A stretch of DNA of 64,000 nucleotides from UMGS621 sp964468815 (GTDB lineage: Bacteria > Bacillota > Clostridia > Christensenellales > Borkfalkiaceae). The translations under genes were made by a program, and so were the position numbers. Below, in pieces: positions 41,598 through 49,718 of the stretch. The notes below the pieces were generated by a model. It was not told the DNA's origin. It did not search any database and was given only the letters and a program-made list of their open reading frames with translations. The DNA lies in assembly GCA_964468815.1 (NCBI GenBank), contig CAYXWN010000003.1, positions 11,781 through 75,780 on the forward strand, read 5' to 3'. Numbering within the stretch: the first letter of the stretch is position 1; the number at the start of each line of letters is the position of its first letter.

Positions 41598-41637
41598 GGC
41601 GATACCTTGTAACGGGGCGGGGCAACGCCCCGCCCCG
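41598..41637. repeat. Right inverted repeat followed by a GC-only hairpin
   Basis: GGCGATACCTTGTAA (41598-41612) is the complement of the left repeat. Directly after it CGGGGCGGGGC (41613-41623) pairs with GCCCCGCCCCG (41627-41637) around AAC. No T run follows, so this is not an ordinary terminator. Together they could mark the element end or a Rep origin. Confidence 0.75.
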
Positions 41638-41676
41638 CTCGTAAAAAACAAGTTGCGATAAAAAAGATTAGGAAAA

Positions 41677-41734
41677 GAGACTGCGAACGCCCTTTCAAAT
41701 TGGTTGAAAGAGAGGATACGCAGCCTTTTTTTTA
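41677..41734. terminator. Bidirectional terminator of the collagen-like gene
   Basis: CTGCG...CCTTTCAAA pairs with TTGAAAG...CGCAG around TTGG, T run TTTTTTTT on the plus side and a weaker one on the minus side. The same hairpin is copied at 17281-17338. Confidence 0.8.
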
Positions 41735-42379
41735 TTAAACTATTTTTAAGAGTGTAATTCCGCCTTCGGCGATCGTCGCGGTGACGGATGAGGTGTTTTC
41801 CAAAGAAAATTCGGTGGCGGCGGTTGTCGTGCGGAGAATCGTTCCCGATACGTTAGCCGGGTTGGCTGCGATTGAAACGTCCGTGCTTTCCGTGTCGATT
41901 GCCGTTCCGTTTTCCAAAAGAGAAACGGATAATACGTCGTTTGCCGACGGCAGACGGGCGGTGACGGAATAAGAAATCAAGTACGTGCCTGCCGGTACGG
42001 TTATAACGTTTCCCGATACGTTCATCGTTGTTTCTGGCGTTGCCGTCGATTGGGTGAGGGAAATGACGGTTTCCGCGGTCACGTCGCCGTTTACCGCCTC
42101 TGCGTAAAGTCCGTCGCCCGTTCCGCTTGCGCCCGTCGCACCCGTCGGACCGGTAACGCCTTGCAATCCTTGAACACCTTGCGGACCGGTAGCACCCGTC
42201 GCGCCTGTCGCGCCCGTCGGGCCGGTAACGCCTTGCTCGCCTTGCAATCCTTGAACACCTTGCGGACCGGTCGGACCTTGCGGACCAATTGGACCTCTCG
42301 CACCGACGACGAAAACGGGCGGACGGTTATTTTGACAACGGTTGCAACGGCAACCGAAAGGATGACAATATTCTGACAT
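41735..42379 (-). CDS. Collagen-like, BclA-type spore surface protein
   Basis: 214 residues; the start at 42379 follows GGAGG, which excludes a longer upstream frame. A Cys-rich head (CHPFGCRCNRCQNN) is followed by about 20 Gly-X-Y triplets (residues 29-88, e.g. GPTGPQGVQGLQGEQGV) and a compact beta-rich C-terminal domain ending ITLLKIV. This is the layout of exosporium filament proteins, which trimerise through the C-terminal domain. A 3' copy of this gene lies at 17.3 kb. Confidence 0.85.
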   Translation of the reverse strand: MSEYCHPFGCRCNRCQNNRPPVFVVGARGPIGPQGPTGPQGVQGLQGEQGVTGPTGATGATGATGPQGVQGLQGVTGPTGATGASGTGDGLYAEAVNGDVTAETVISLTQSTATPETTMNVSGNVITVPAGTYLISYSVTARLPSANDVLSVSLLENGTAIDTESTDVSIAANPANVSGTILRTTTAATEFSLENTSSVTATIAEGGITLLKIV

Positions 42380-42513
42380 GATACCTCCAAACGTAAAATT
42401 GAAAAGACGCTGTTTTTCGCCTTGCAAAGGCTGCGCGCCTCTACTGATAAAATATGATTTTTTCGTGCGGAATGTGAAAAAAGGCGTTTTTTTCCGAATT
42501 GTTTCGGAAAGAT

Positions 42514-42542
42514 TTGACAATCTCGGAGGGATATAATAAAAT
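42514..42542 (+). promoter_or_regulatory. Promoter for the rhamnosidase-like gene
   Basis: TTGACA (42514-42519), 17 bases, TAAAAT (42537-42542). A TATAAT at 42532 is too close to the -35 to be used with it. Confidence 0.6.
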
Positions 42543-42576
42543 ATTATTAAACGAAAAGAGAGGAGTATTTCTGTTT

Positions 42577-44211
42577 ATGAAAATGGTAAAAAAATATATT
42601 TATCCGACCAAAATCGTAAAAACTTACGGCGGCGTCACGGGTGCGCAAGAATTAAAGGTTGAAAAGGATATGCAGATCGGTTTTTACGAGCCGAGCGTTT
42701 GCGTGTTAGCGGGCGGCGGTTCGTTGATTTTGGATTTCGGAAAGGAATTGCAAGGAGGTGTTCGCGTCATCACCTTTGCCGGCGGTGACGACTGCTTTTT
42801 GCGTTTGCGCTTCGGGGAATCCGTTTCCGAATGTATGGCGAATTTGGGAGAAAAGAACGCTACGAATAATCACGCTGTGCGCGATCGGGTAATTTGTGCT
42901 CCGAGTTATTCGGATATGGAATACGGCAATACGGGGTTTCGCTTCGTAAAGTTGGATAACGTCGGCGAAAAGAGCGTCGTATTAAAGAGCGTCATCGCCT
43001 ATTCGGAAATGCTGAAAATGCCCAAAAAGGGGAGTTTCGAGTGCGACGATCAGACGTTGAATAAAATTTTCAAGGTAGCCTCCTACACGGTAGATCTCTG
43101 CGTGCAGAACGGCATGGTTTGGGACGGAATCAAGCGTGATCGTTTGGTATGGATCGGGGATATTCATCCCGAAATGCTTTCTCTTTCCACGCTTTACGGG
43201 CGGTTCGAACCCATCGAGCGGTCGCTTGATTTTATCAAGCGTCAGACGCCGCTGCCTGCTTGGATGAATCATATTCCCACGTATTCGATGTGGTGGATCA
43301 TCATTTTGCACGATTACTATATGCGTACCGGCTGTATGGATTACCTTTCGGCGCAGAAAGAATATCTGCTCGGATTGCTTCGTCAGTTGGACGAAAATAT
43401 CGGCGCGGACGGAGAAATTCTCTATAAAGACTATCTGTTGGATTGGCCGACGCACGAGCAACCGGATGAAATTCCGGGCGTACGCGCGCTCAATCGGATC
43501 GCCGCGGAAAAGGCGGAGAAGATTTTGTCGTTCTTGGGAGAGAAGAGCGATTTGCCCTCCAAGATCATTGCAAAATTGGATTTGAAACGTTATCCCGTTT
43601 TGGATAAAAAACAAGTAAAGGCGTTCGAGTGTATTGCTTACGGCGATTATAATCGGGACGCCCTCGCCTTTTTGACGAACGGCGGCGTCAAGGGATTTTC
43701 GACGTTTATGATTTATTACATTCTGAAAGCGATGGTCGGTTGCGGCGGAGAAAACGAGAGCGTGGAACTGTTACGGGAGTATTACGGCGGAATGCTCGCC
43801 ATGGGGGCGACGACGTTCTGGGAAGATTTCGATATTGATTGGACGAAGAACGCAACCAAGATTACGGAACTTCCCAAGCGCAATAAAATAGATATCCACG
43901 GCGATTACGGCAAATATTGCTATATCGGGTTCCGTCATTCCTTCTGTCACGGTTGGGCTTCCGGACCGATTGGCTTTTTGAGCGAATGTGTTGCCGGATT
44001 CGAGGTGACCGCACCCGGCTGCGCAAAGATGACTATTCAGCCGCATTTGGGAAAATTAAATTACGTAAAGGCGAAATTTCCAACGCCCTACGGCGTAGTG
44101 GAAGTACACCACGAAAAGGCGGACGGCAAGGTATGGACGACCTGTCGCGCGCCGCGAGAGGTGGAACTGCAATTTAAGGGGTGCGAATTAAAGGACTTCT
44201 CGCAATATTGA
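42577..44211 (+). CDS. Alpha-L-rhamnosidase-like (GH78-type) six-hairpin glycosidase
   Basis: 544 residues; ATG 42577 behind AGAGGAG. Beta domain to about residue 150, then an (alpha/alpha)6 barrel with GMVWDGIKRDRLVWIGD, the acid-residue block of GH78 rhamnosidases, and a C-terminal beta domain. There is no signal peptide, so it would act in the cytosol on imported oligosaccharides. Substrate specificity (rhamnose or another sugar) is not certain. It is transcribed away from the collagen-like gene. Confidence 0.75.
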   Translation: MKMVKKYIYPTKIVKTYGGVTGAQELKVEKDMQIGFYEPSVCVLAGGGSLILDFGKELQGGVRVITFAGGDDCFLRLRFGESVSECMANLGEKNATNNHAVRDRVICAPSYSDMEYGNTGFRFVKLDNVGEKSVVLKSVIAYSEMLKMPKKGSFECDDQTLNKIFKVASYTVDLCVQNGMVWDGIKRDRLVWIGDIHPEMLSLSTLYGRFEPIERSLDFIKRQTPLPAWMNHIPTYSMWWIIILHDYYMRTGCMDYLSAQKEYLLGLLRQLDENIGADGEILYKDYLLDWPTHEQPDEIPGVRALNRIAAEKAEKILSFLGEKSDLPSKIIAKLDLKRYPVLDKKQVKAFECIAYGDYNRDALAFLTNGGVKGFSTFMIYYILKAMVGCGGENESVELLREYYGGMLAMGATTFWEDFDIDWTKNATKITELPKRNKIDIHGDYGKYCYIGFRHSFCHGWASGPIGFLSECVAGFEVTAPGCAKMTIQPHLGKLNYVKAKFPTPYGVVEVHHEKADGKVWTTCRAPREVELQFKGCELKDFSQY

Positions 44212-44236
44212 AAATAATCAAAAAACAGATACCACA

Positions 44237-44280
44237 AAAAGCCTTTTGCGATCGTTTTTCGCAGGAGGCTTTTCCTTTGG
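44237..44280 (+). terminator. Terminator after the rhamnosidase-like gene
   Basis: A 15-bp stem (AAAAGCCTTTTGCGA with TCGCAGGAGGCTTTT), then a T-rich tract. The rest of the gap to 44506 holds nothing recognised. Confidence 0.7.
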
Positions 44281-44506
44281 AAAAGGTTTGCAAGGAAAAG
44301 AGAGCGCGTGTTTTTTCATTATTCGTCAATGCGCGTTCGATCGGGAACGTGCGAGATTTGTTTGGTTTTGTGACTTTTTGAGAGGAATTTTTTTCATTTT
44401 TCCCGTTCGGAAGAAATTCTGGCGGTGAGAAAAGGGAAAAAGAGTCGGTTTTTACACTATTTTTAAAATTTTTTACGAATTTATCTAAAAAATTTTTAAA
44501 AACCTA

Positions 44507-44535
44507 TTGAAATAACCGTTTTCTTCCGCTATAAT
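44507..44535 (+). promoter_or_regulatory. Sigma-A promoter for the EF-G-like gene
   Basis: TTGAAA (44507-44512), 17 bases, TATAAT (44530-44535). Confidence 0.75.
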
Positions 44536-44582
44536 ATAAATGATGGCAAAAAGCCAATCAAGATAAGGAAGGAATAAAAACT

Positions 44583-46649
44583 ATGGGCATTTCAGCAAAG
44601 GACATCAGAAACATTGCAATCATCGGGCACAGCGGCGAAGGGAAAACTTCTCTTGCCGAAGCGATGCTTTTTAACGGAAAGACGATCGACCGCTTGGGAA
44701 AAGCGGCGGACGGTACGACCGTTATGGATTACGACGAGCAAGAAATTGCGCGCGGTATTTCGATTTCTCTCTCTACCGCATACGCTACGTGGGAAGGGGT
44801 AAAGATCAATATAATAGACGTTCCGGGGTTTGCGGATTTCGAGGGCGAAGCGGAAGAGGCGATGCGCGCGGTAGACGCGGCGGTTCTCGTTGCGGACGCG
44901 TCCGGATCGGTCAGCGTCGGCGCGGAGAAAATGGTCGGGTATTGTGAACGCCATTCGTTGCCGTTGATTATCTTTATTAACGGAATCGACAAGGAAAACG
45001 CGAATTACGTCGCTACGATGGATGCATTCCGAAAGATGTTCGGCAGAAAGATCGCAACCATGCACACGCCGATCATGGAGGGGAACAAAATGCAAGGATA
45101 CGTCAGCATTATTTCCTCTAAGGCGTACCTCTTTACCAAGGGCGGAAGAAACGAGATCCCCGTACCGGCAGAACTTGTGGGGCAGGTTCGCGCGATTAAG
45201 AACGGCTTGATCGAAGCGGCGGCGGAATCCAGCGACGAACTGTTGGATAAATATTTCAGCGAAGGCACGCTGTCGAACGACGAAATTATCGAGGGAATCA
45301 AGGTCGGCGTCAAGAACGGCGAAACCGTTCCCGTTATGGGCGGCTCTGCGTTGCAGAACATGGGCGTTATCAATTTGATGAACGAAATCGTCGCGTTGCT
45401 CCCGTCTCCGGCGGACAAAAAGCCGACGGTGGCGGAAAATGTTGACGGCGAGCCCGTCGAAATCGTATGCGATGCGGACGGCGCGTTTGCCGCACAGGTA
45501 TTCAAAACGGTGGTCGATCCGTTCGTCGGAAAGTTAAATATTTTGCGCGTATTTCGCGGCAAACTGAAAAGCGGCATGACCGTATACAATGCGACGACGG
45601 GAGAACGGGAGCGGATCAACCAACTTTATGTTTTACGCGGCAAGAAGCAAGACGCCGTGGACGAACTTGCGGCAGGCGATATCGGTGCGGTCAACAAATT
45701 GAACGCGACGAATACCGGCGACACGCTTTGCGACGAGTCCGCGAAAGTGAAATTTGCCCCCATTTCTTTCCCGAAGCCCGTATTAACGCTCGCGATTTAC
45801 GCGGCGAAGCAAGGGGAAGAAGATAAGATATTCCAAGGCTTGAACCGCCTCGCGGAAGAAGATTGCTCCTTTAAGGTGGAAAAGGATTCCGAAACGGGCG
45901 AAATGGTGATTCGCGGACAGGGCGAAACGCAACTTGAAGTGCTTTCCAAGAAATTAAAGGCGAAATTCGGTTGCGAAGTCGTGTTGAGAGATCCCAAGAT
46001 CGCGTATCGTGAAACCATTCGCGGCAGAGTGGAAGCGGAAGGAAAGCATAAAAAGCAGTCGGGCGGCGCGGGACAGTACGGCGTGGTTAACGTACGGTTC
46101 GAACCGGGTGCTGCGGACGGAAAATTCGAGTTTGTCGACGCGGTTGTCGGCGGCGCTGTTCCTCGTCAGTTTATCCCTGCTGTCGAAAAGGGATTGAGAG
46201 AAGCGATCGCAAAAGGCGTTTTGGCAGGATATCCGATGGTGGATTTGAAATGTACGCTATTTGACGGCAAGTATCACCCCGTCGACTCCAAAGAAGTTGC
46301 GTTCGTATCCGCGGCGAAACTTGCTTACGACGAGGCGTGCCGCAAGGCGAACCCCGTTCTGTTAGAACCCATCTATTTGGTGCGCGTGGTCGTTCCCGAA
46401 AGTTACATGGGGGATATCTTGGGAGATATGAACAAGCGTCGCGGCAGAATCCTCGGTATGGATTCGGTAGACGGCAAGCAAGTGATCAACGCCGAAGTTC
46501 CGTTGGCGGAAATGTTCAAATACGCGACTGATCTGCGCAGTATGACGCAGGGAAGAGGTCGGTTCGAAATGGATTTCTTGCGCTATGAAGAAGTGCCGTA
46601 CGCCGCTCAGGAAAAAATAATTAAAGAAGCGAAAGCCGCACAGGCTTAA
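44583..46649 (+). CDS. Elongation factor G-like GTPase (EF-G paralogue)
   Basis: 688 residues with all EF-G domains, but not in a ribosomal-protein operon. The P-loop is GHSGEGKTS (15-23) instead of the usual GHIDAGKTT. The G2 region is DYDEQEIARGISI. G3 is DVPGF instead of DTPGH, so the catalytic His is absent. G4 is NGID (133-136), where NKxD is normal. These changes place it with the EF-G2/FusA2-like paralogues, whose role is distinct from bulk translocation and poorly known. Loss of the G3 His predicts weak GTPase activity. Confidence 0.85.
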   Translation: MGISAKDIRNIAIIGHSGEGKTSLAEAMLFNGKTIDRLGKAADGTTVMDYDEQEIARGISISLSTAYATWEGVKINIIDVPGFADFEGEAEEAMRAVDAAVLVADASGSVSVGAEKMVGYCERHSLPLIIFINGIDKENANYVATMDAFRKMFGRKIATMHTPIMEGNKMQGYVSIISSKAYLFTKGGRNEIPVPAELVGQVRAIKNGLIEAAAESSDELLDKYFSEGTLSNDEIIEGIKVGVKNGETVPVMGGSALQNMGVINLMNEIVALLPSPADKKPTVAENVDGEPVEIVCDADGAFAAQVFKTVVDPFVGKLNILRVFRGKLKSGMTVYNATTGERERINQLYVLRGKKQDAVDELAAGDIGAVNKLNATNTGDTLCDESAKVKFAPISFPKPVLTLAIYAAKQGEEDKIFQGLNRLAEEDCSFKVEKDSETGEMVIRGQGETQLEVLSKKLKAKFGCEVVLRDPKIAYRETIRGRVEAEGKHKKQSGGAGQYGVVNVRFEPGAADGKFEFVDAVVGGAVPRQFIPAVEKGLREAIAKGVLAGYPMVDLKCTLFDGKYHPVDSKEVAFVSAAKLAYDEACRKANPVLLEPIYLVRVVVPESYMGDILGDMNKRRGRILGMDSVDGKQVINAEVPLAEMFKYATDLRSMTQGRGRFEMDFLRYEEVPYAAQEKIIKEAKAAQA

Positions 46650-46676
46650 AATCGCGAAAAAAGAGGTATAATAGAA

Positions 46677-47600
46677 ATGATATTGGCAGTCTGCCCGAAT
46701 CCGAGTATGGACTGTACGATCGAGGTGGACGATCTGAACGTCGGAATGCTCAATCGCATCAGCAATAAAGTAGAAACGTATTCGGGAAAGGCATTGAACG
46801 TCGCAATCGGCGTCGCCCGTTTAGGGGGTGACGCCTTGGCGACGGGGTTTATGTTTGAAGCCAACGGCAAGATGTTTGAACTCGCGTTGGAAAAAGAAGG
46901 CGTTCGTCACGAATTTGTTCGGAACGCCGGAAGCGTTCGCGTGAATTATAAGATCATTGATAAAAAATCCATGTTGACCGAGATCAACGATCGCGGAGAC
47001 GAGGTTCTTTTCGAACAGCAAGAAGAACTCCTTTCCTTGGTGCGCAAGCGCGCGCAGACGGCGGAGATCGCCGTCGTAAGCGGAAGTTTGCCGAAAGGCG
47101 TTTCTCCCGATTATTACGGGAAGTTGATGGCTTGTATTCCGCCGCAGGTCAAAACGGTGGTGGATACCGAATCGCAGAATCTGCGGTACGCGCTCGCCTA
47201 TCGTCCCTTTATGGTAAAGCCCAATTTGAAAGAGTTGGAAAATTTTACGCACAGATCGCTTTTTACGCATGAAGAAATCCTTGCCGCCGCGGAAGAAATG
47301 TTGGCGGAGGGCGCGCAGAACGTCCTTGTTTCGTTGGGATCGGAGGGCGCGATCTTGACGAACGGAAAGGAACGGTATTACTGCAAGAGCGCGAACGTCG
47401 CCATTAACTCGACGGTGGGCGCAGGGGACAGCATGATCGCGTCCGCTTGTATGCAGATCATCAAAAACGCACCGCTTGCCGAAGTTTTGCGGCACGGCGT
47501 CGCGGCGGGAACGGCTGCGATCACCACGAGCGGAACGAACTTATTTTATAAGGACAAATACGAGGAAATCTATACGCAGATTTCCGTACGGGAATTATAG
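46677..47600 (+). CDS. PfkB-family 1-phosphofructokinase/tagatose-6-phosphate kinase-like
   Basis: 307 residues. It shows the FruK/LacC pattern: CPNPSMDCTIEV at the start, SGKALNVAIGVARLGG, KPNLKELE and STVGAGDSMIAS with the catalytic Asp. It phosphorylates a sugar phosphate with ATP. No PTS or fructose operon is nearby to fix the substrate; the downstream partner is an HD-domain gene. Confidence 0.85.
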   Translation: MILAVCPNPSMDCTIEVDDLNVGMLNRISNKVETYSGKALNVAIGVARLGGDALATGFMFEANGKMFELALEKEGVRHEFVRNAGSVRVNYKIIDKKSMLTEINDRGDEVLFEQQEELLSLVRKRAQTAEIAVVSGSLPKGVSPDYYGKLMACIPPQVKTVVDTESQNLRYALAYRPFMVKPNLKELENFTHRSLFTHEEILAAAEEMLAEGAQNVLVSLGSEGAILTNGKERYYCKSANVAINSTVGAGDSMIASACMQIIKNAPLAEVLRHGVAAGTAAITTSGTNLFYKDKYEEIYTQISVREL

Positions 47601-47601
47601 C

Positions 47602-48267
47602 ATGACGTTGAAGGACTTGAAGAACGACCGCGAAATTACTGCGATCATCAGTGTTTCGGAAGAACAGATCGAACGGCTTGGGTATACCGAACATTCCATT
47701 CGGCACGTAAGCATCGTTGCAAAGCGCGCCGGGGAATTGTTGAGAAAGTTGGGGTACGACGAGCAAACGGTCAACGCGGCGGAGATCGCCGGGTATTTGC
47801 ACGATATCGGCAATTCCGTTTCGCGAATTGATCACGCGCAGTCGGGTGCGATTTTGGCGTATCGGCTTTTGACCGAACGCGGTATGGATTATCGCGACGC
47901 CGCCGAAATCATGATGGCGATCGGCAATCACGACGAGCAGTTCGGCGTACCGGTCAGCGCGGTGTCCGCAGCACTCATCATTGCGGATAAAAGCGACGTT
48001 CACAAGAGCCGCGTAAAAAAATCCATCGAGGATAAGTACAACGTCGAGGATATTCACGACCGCGTGAATCTCGCCGCCGAAAGTTCTTTTATTACGGTGG
48101 ACGAAGAAAATAAGCGAATCGTATTAGAGGTTACCATCGACACCGCCGTGTGCGAGGTGGTAGATTATTTTAAGATCTATCTGAATCGCATGAACATGTG
48201 CACGGCTGCGGCAAAACTGTTGGGGTATGATTTCGGGTTGGAGATCAATAAGGTTCGGTTTCAGTAG
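47602..48267 (+). CDS. HD-domain phosphohydrolase
   Basis: 221 residues; starts one base after the kinase stop, with only a weak ribosome site, so probably coupled. HD signature: TEHSIRHV, IAGYLHDIGN (HD) and AIGNHDEQ. The C-terminal half (VNLAAESSFITVDEENKRIV) is a conserved companion region found in Clostridia. The substrate is unknown. Confidence 0.75.
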   Translation: MTLKDLKNDREITAIISVSEEQIERLGYTEHSIRHVSIVAKRAGELLRKLGYDEQTVNAAEIAGYLHDIGNSVSRIDHAQSGAILAYRLLTERGMDYRDAAEIMMAIGNHDEQFGVPVSAVSAALIIADKSDVHKSRVKKSIEDKYNVEDIHDRVNLAAESSFITVDEENKRIVLEVTIDTAVCEVVDYFKIYLNRMNMCTAAAKLLGYDFGLEINKVRFQ

Positions 48268-48289
48268 AGTTTTTTGTTTTTATGAATCG

Positions 48290-48334
48290 AAGCACGTTAT
48301 ATCCGTTTTGAACGGAAATAGCGTGCTTTCTTTT
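48290..48334 (+). terminator. Terminator closing the kinase-HD operon
   Basis: AAGCACG...CCGTT pairs with AACGG...CGTGCTT, then TCTTTT. Confidence 0.7.
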
Positions 48335-48424
48335 ATGTGGTCGGAAGATACCGCGCTCGCCGCGCGAACGGGGAAAATCGTTCGTTTTTTTCATAATTTC
48401 CGAAAAGTTCGGAATACTGTCGGT

Positions 48425-49279
48425 ATGTGGAAAAAGACGTATGAAAAGGGAAGGAATTTTTTTCGGGAGTTTTCGGCTTGCCACGCGACGACGATCGCCG
48501 GGGCGTGGGTGTTCTTTTTGTTGCTTGCGGTCGTGCCGATTTTCTTTCTCTTGGTGACGGCGTTCGGCGTGTTCGGCGTGGACGTTTCGATCGAATTGGC
48601 GTCCCGTATTCCGGAGGAGTTTCGCGGACTCGTGCTGGAAATCATCGACGTTGCGAGTCAAGCCTCCCGCGGCGCGACGGTGTTATTCGTTTTGACCGTT
48701 TTTTGGTCGGGCTCGTCCCTCTTTTCGCATATGCTCAAAGACGGCGAACTTTTGTACGGAGCAAAGCGCGGAAAGAGCGGAGTCGTTCGCAAACTGCTTT
48801 CCTTTCTGTTGCTGTTTTTATTGTTGACGGTGTTTTTTCTGAGTGCGTTTTTGCTCTTCCTCAACCGTTTTATCGTGCGGTATTTCGTCTTGACGGGGTT
48901 TTGGGCGGTACTCGTCAAGGTCGCGCTGTACGTAGTCGCGTTTTCGGTCATTTACGTGATCGTTTTTTTGTTACAAACGTTTATCAGCCCCGTGCGCGTC
49001 ACGTTTGCAAATCGGGCGACAGGGGCGGCGGTTTCGTTGGGAATCACGTTGGTCGGAACGCTTGCTTTTCTCGTTTATATCCGCTATTTTCATTCGTATA
49101 ACGTGCTTTACGGAAGTCTCGCCGCATTGATCGTGTTTTTGCTTTGGTCGTATATTATTACGCTGAGTCTTGTAACGGGGGCGATCGTCGTGAAACGCAG
49201 AACGCAAAGGCGTGCGGAAGAAATTCCATCTGCGCGTTCAAGAGAAAAAGGACGTTTTTTTCAGAGCGATAAGGGATAA
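48425..49279 (+). CDS. YihY/UPF0761 family membrane protein
   Basis: 284 residues from ATG 48425 (MWKKTYEKGRNFFREF). An upstream ATG at 48335 lies inside the preceding terminator and is less likely; neither has a strong ribosome site. About six transmembrane helices with the family pattern AGAWVFFLLLAVVPIFFLL near the start and YGSLAALIVFLLWSYI near the end. Once mis-called ribonuclease BN; the real role is unknown. The basic tail is cytoplasmic. Confidence 0.75.
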   Translation: MWKKTYEKGRNFFREFSACHATTIAGAWVFFLLLAVVPIFFLLVTAFGVFGVDVSIELASRIPEEFRGLVLEIIDVASQASRGATVLFVLTVFWSGSSLFSHMLKDGELLYGAKRGKSGVVRKLLSFLLLFLLLTVFFLSAFLLFLNRFIVRYFVLTGFWAVLVKVALYVVAFSVIYVIVFLLQTFISPVRVTFANRATGAAVSLGITLVGTLAFLVYIRYFHSYNVLYGSLAALIVFLLWSYIITLSLVTGAIVVKRRTQRRAEEIPSARSREKGRFFQSDKG

Positions 49280-49341
49280 ACGGATTTTTTTGACATAATT
49301 CGACACGTTCTCTCATAGAGTATCTGCATGGGGGAAGTGTT

Positions 49342-49596
49342 TTGCGTGAATATATGAAAAATCGGATTTACGAGGAGGCGAATTGGCTACTCGAAACGGG
49401 CGGCACGGTACGGGGTGCGGCAAAGGTGTTTCATCTGTCTAAGTCCACCGTACATAAAGATTTGACCGAACGTCTCGTCGAATTGGACGAACGCCTTGCG
49501 CGCGACGTGCATAAGGTGCTTGCGTTCAATCTTTCCGAACGCCATTTGCGCGGCGGAGAGGCGACCAGAAGAAAGTACGAGCAGATCCGCTCGTAA
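49342..49596 (+). CDS. spoIIID: SpoIIID, mother-cell sporulation transcription factor
   Basis: 84 residues. The start is a TTG at 49342: GGGGGA lies six bases before it and MREYMKNR aligns with the usual MHDYIKER opening. The helix-turn-helix VRGAAKVFHLSKSTVHKDLT and the RHLRGGEATRRKYEQ tail are diagnostic. SpoIIID modulates sigma-E genes and switches on sigK. Confidence 0.92.
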   Translation: MREYMKNRIYEEANWLLETGGTVRGAAKVFHLSKSTVHKDLTERLVELDERLARDVHKVLAFNLSERHLRGGEATRRKYEQIRS

Positions 49597-49606
49597 CGGG
49601 ATGCGC

Positions 49607-49656
49607 AAAAGCCGCGCGGTGTTTCGTTTTTTTGTACGAATCGCCGCGCGGCTTTT
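49607..49656. terminator. Terminator after spoIIID
   Basis: AAAAGCCGCGCGG (49607-49619) pairs with CCGCGCGGCTTTT (49644-49656), with a partly paired middle. Confidence 0.75.
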
Positions 49657-49718
49657 CTTTATGAGTTTCGTTTTGTTTTCGTGTTTTGTATTTACGGCGG
49701 TTGCCGCGTTTTTTTAAG

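Larger units (their letters stand above)
37336..41612 (+). mobile_element. Compact integrative element with tyrosine integrase, XRE switch and HUH Rep
   Basis: Bounded as drawn by a perfect 15-bp inverted repeat, TTACAAGGTATCGCC at 37336-37350 and its complement at 41598-41612; four further bases (ATGC) match inside after two mismatches. It contains integrase, a divergent repressor, three small unknown genes, a sigma-like factor and a rolling-circle Rep. No relaxase, type IV secretion, capsid or toxin gene is seen. True att ends may lie slightly outside: the flank common to both collagen-like copies begins at 41641. Confidence 0.7.

Noticed and set aside
42499..42576. Longer N-terminus for the rhamnosidase-like gene
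   Set aside because: This stretch contains the predicted promoter and the AGAGGAG site that fixes the start at 42577.
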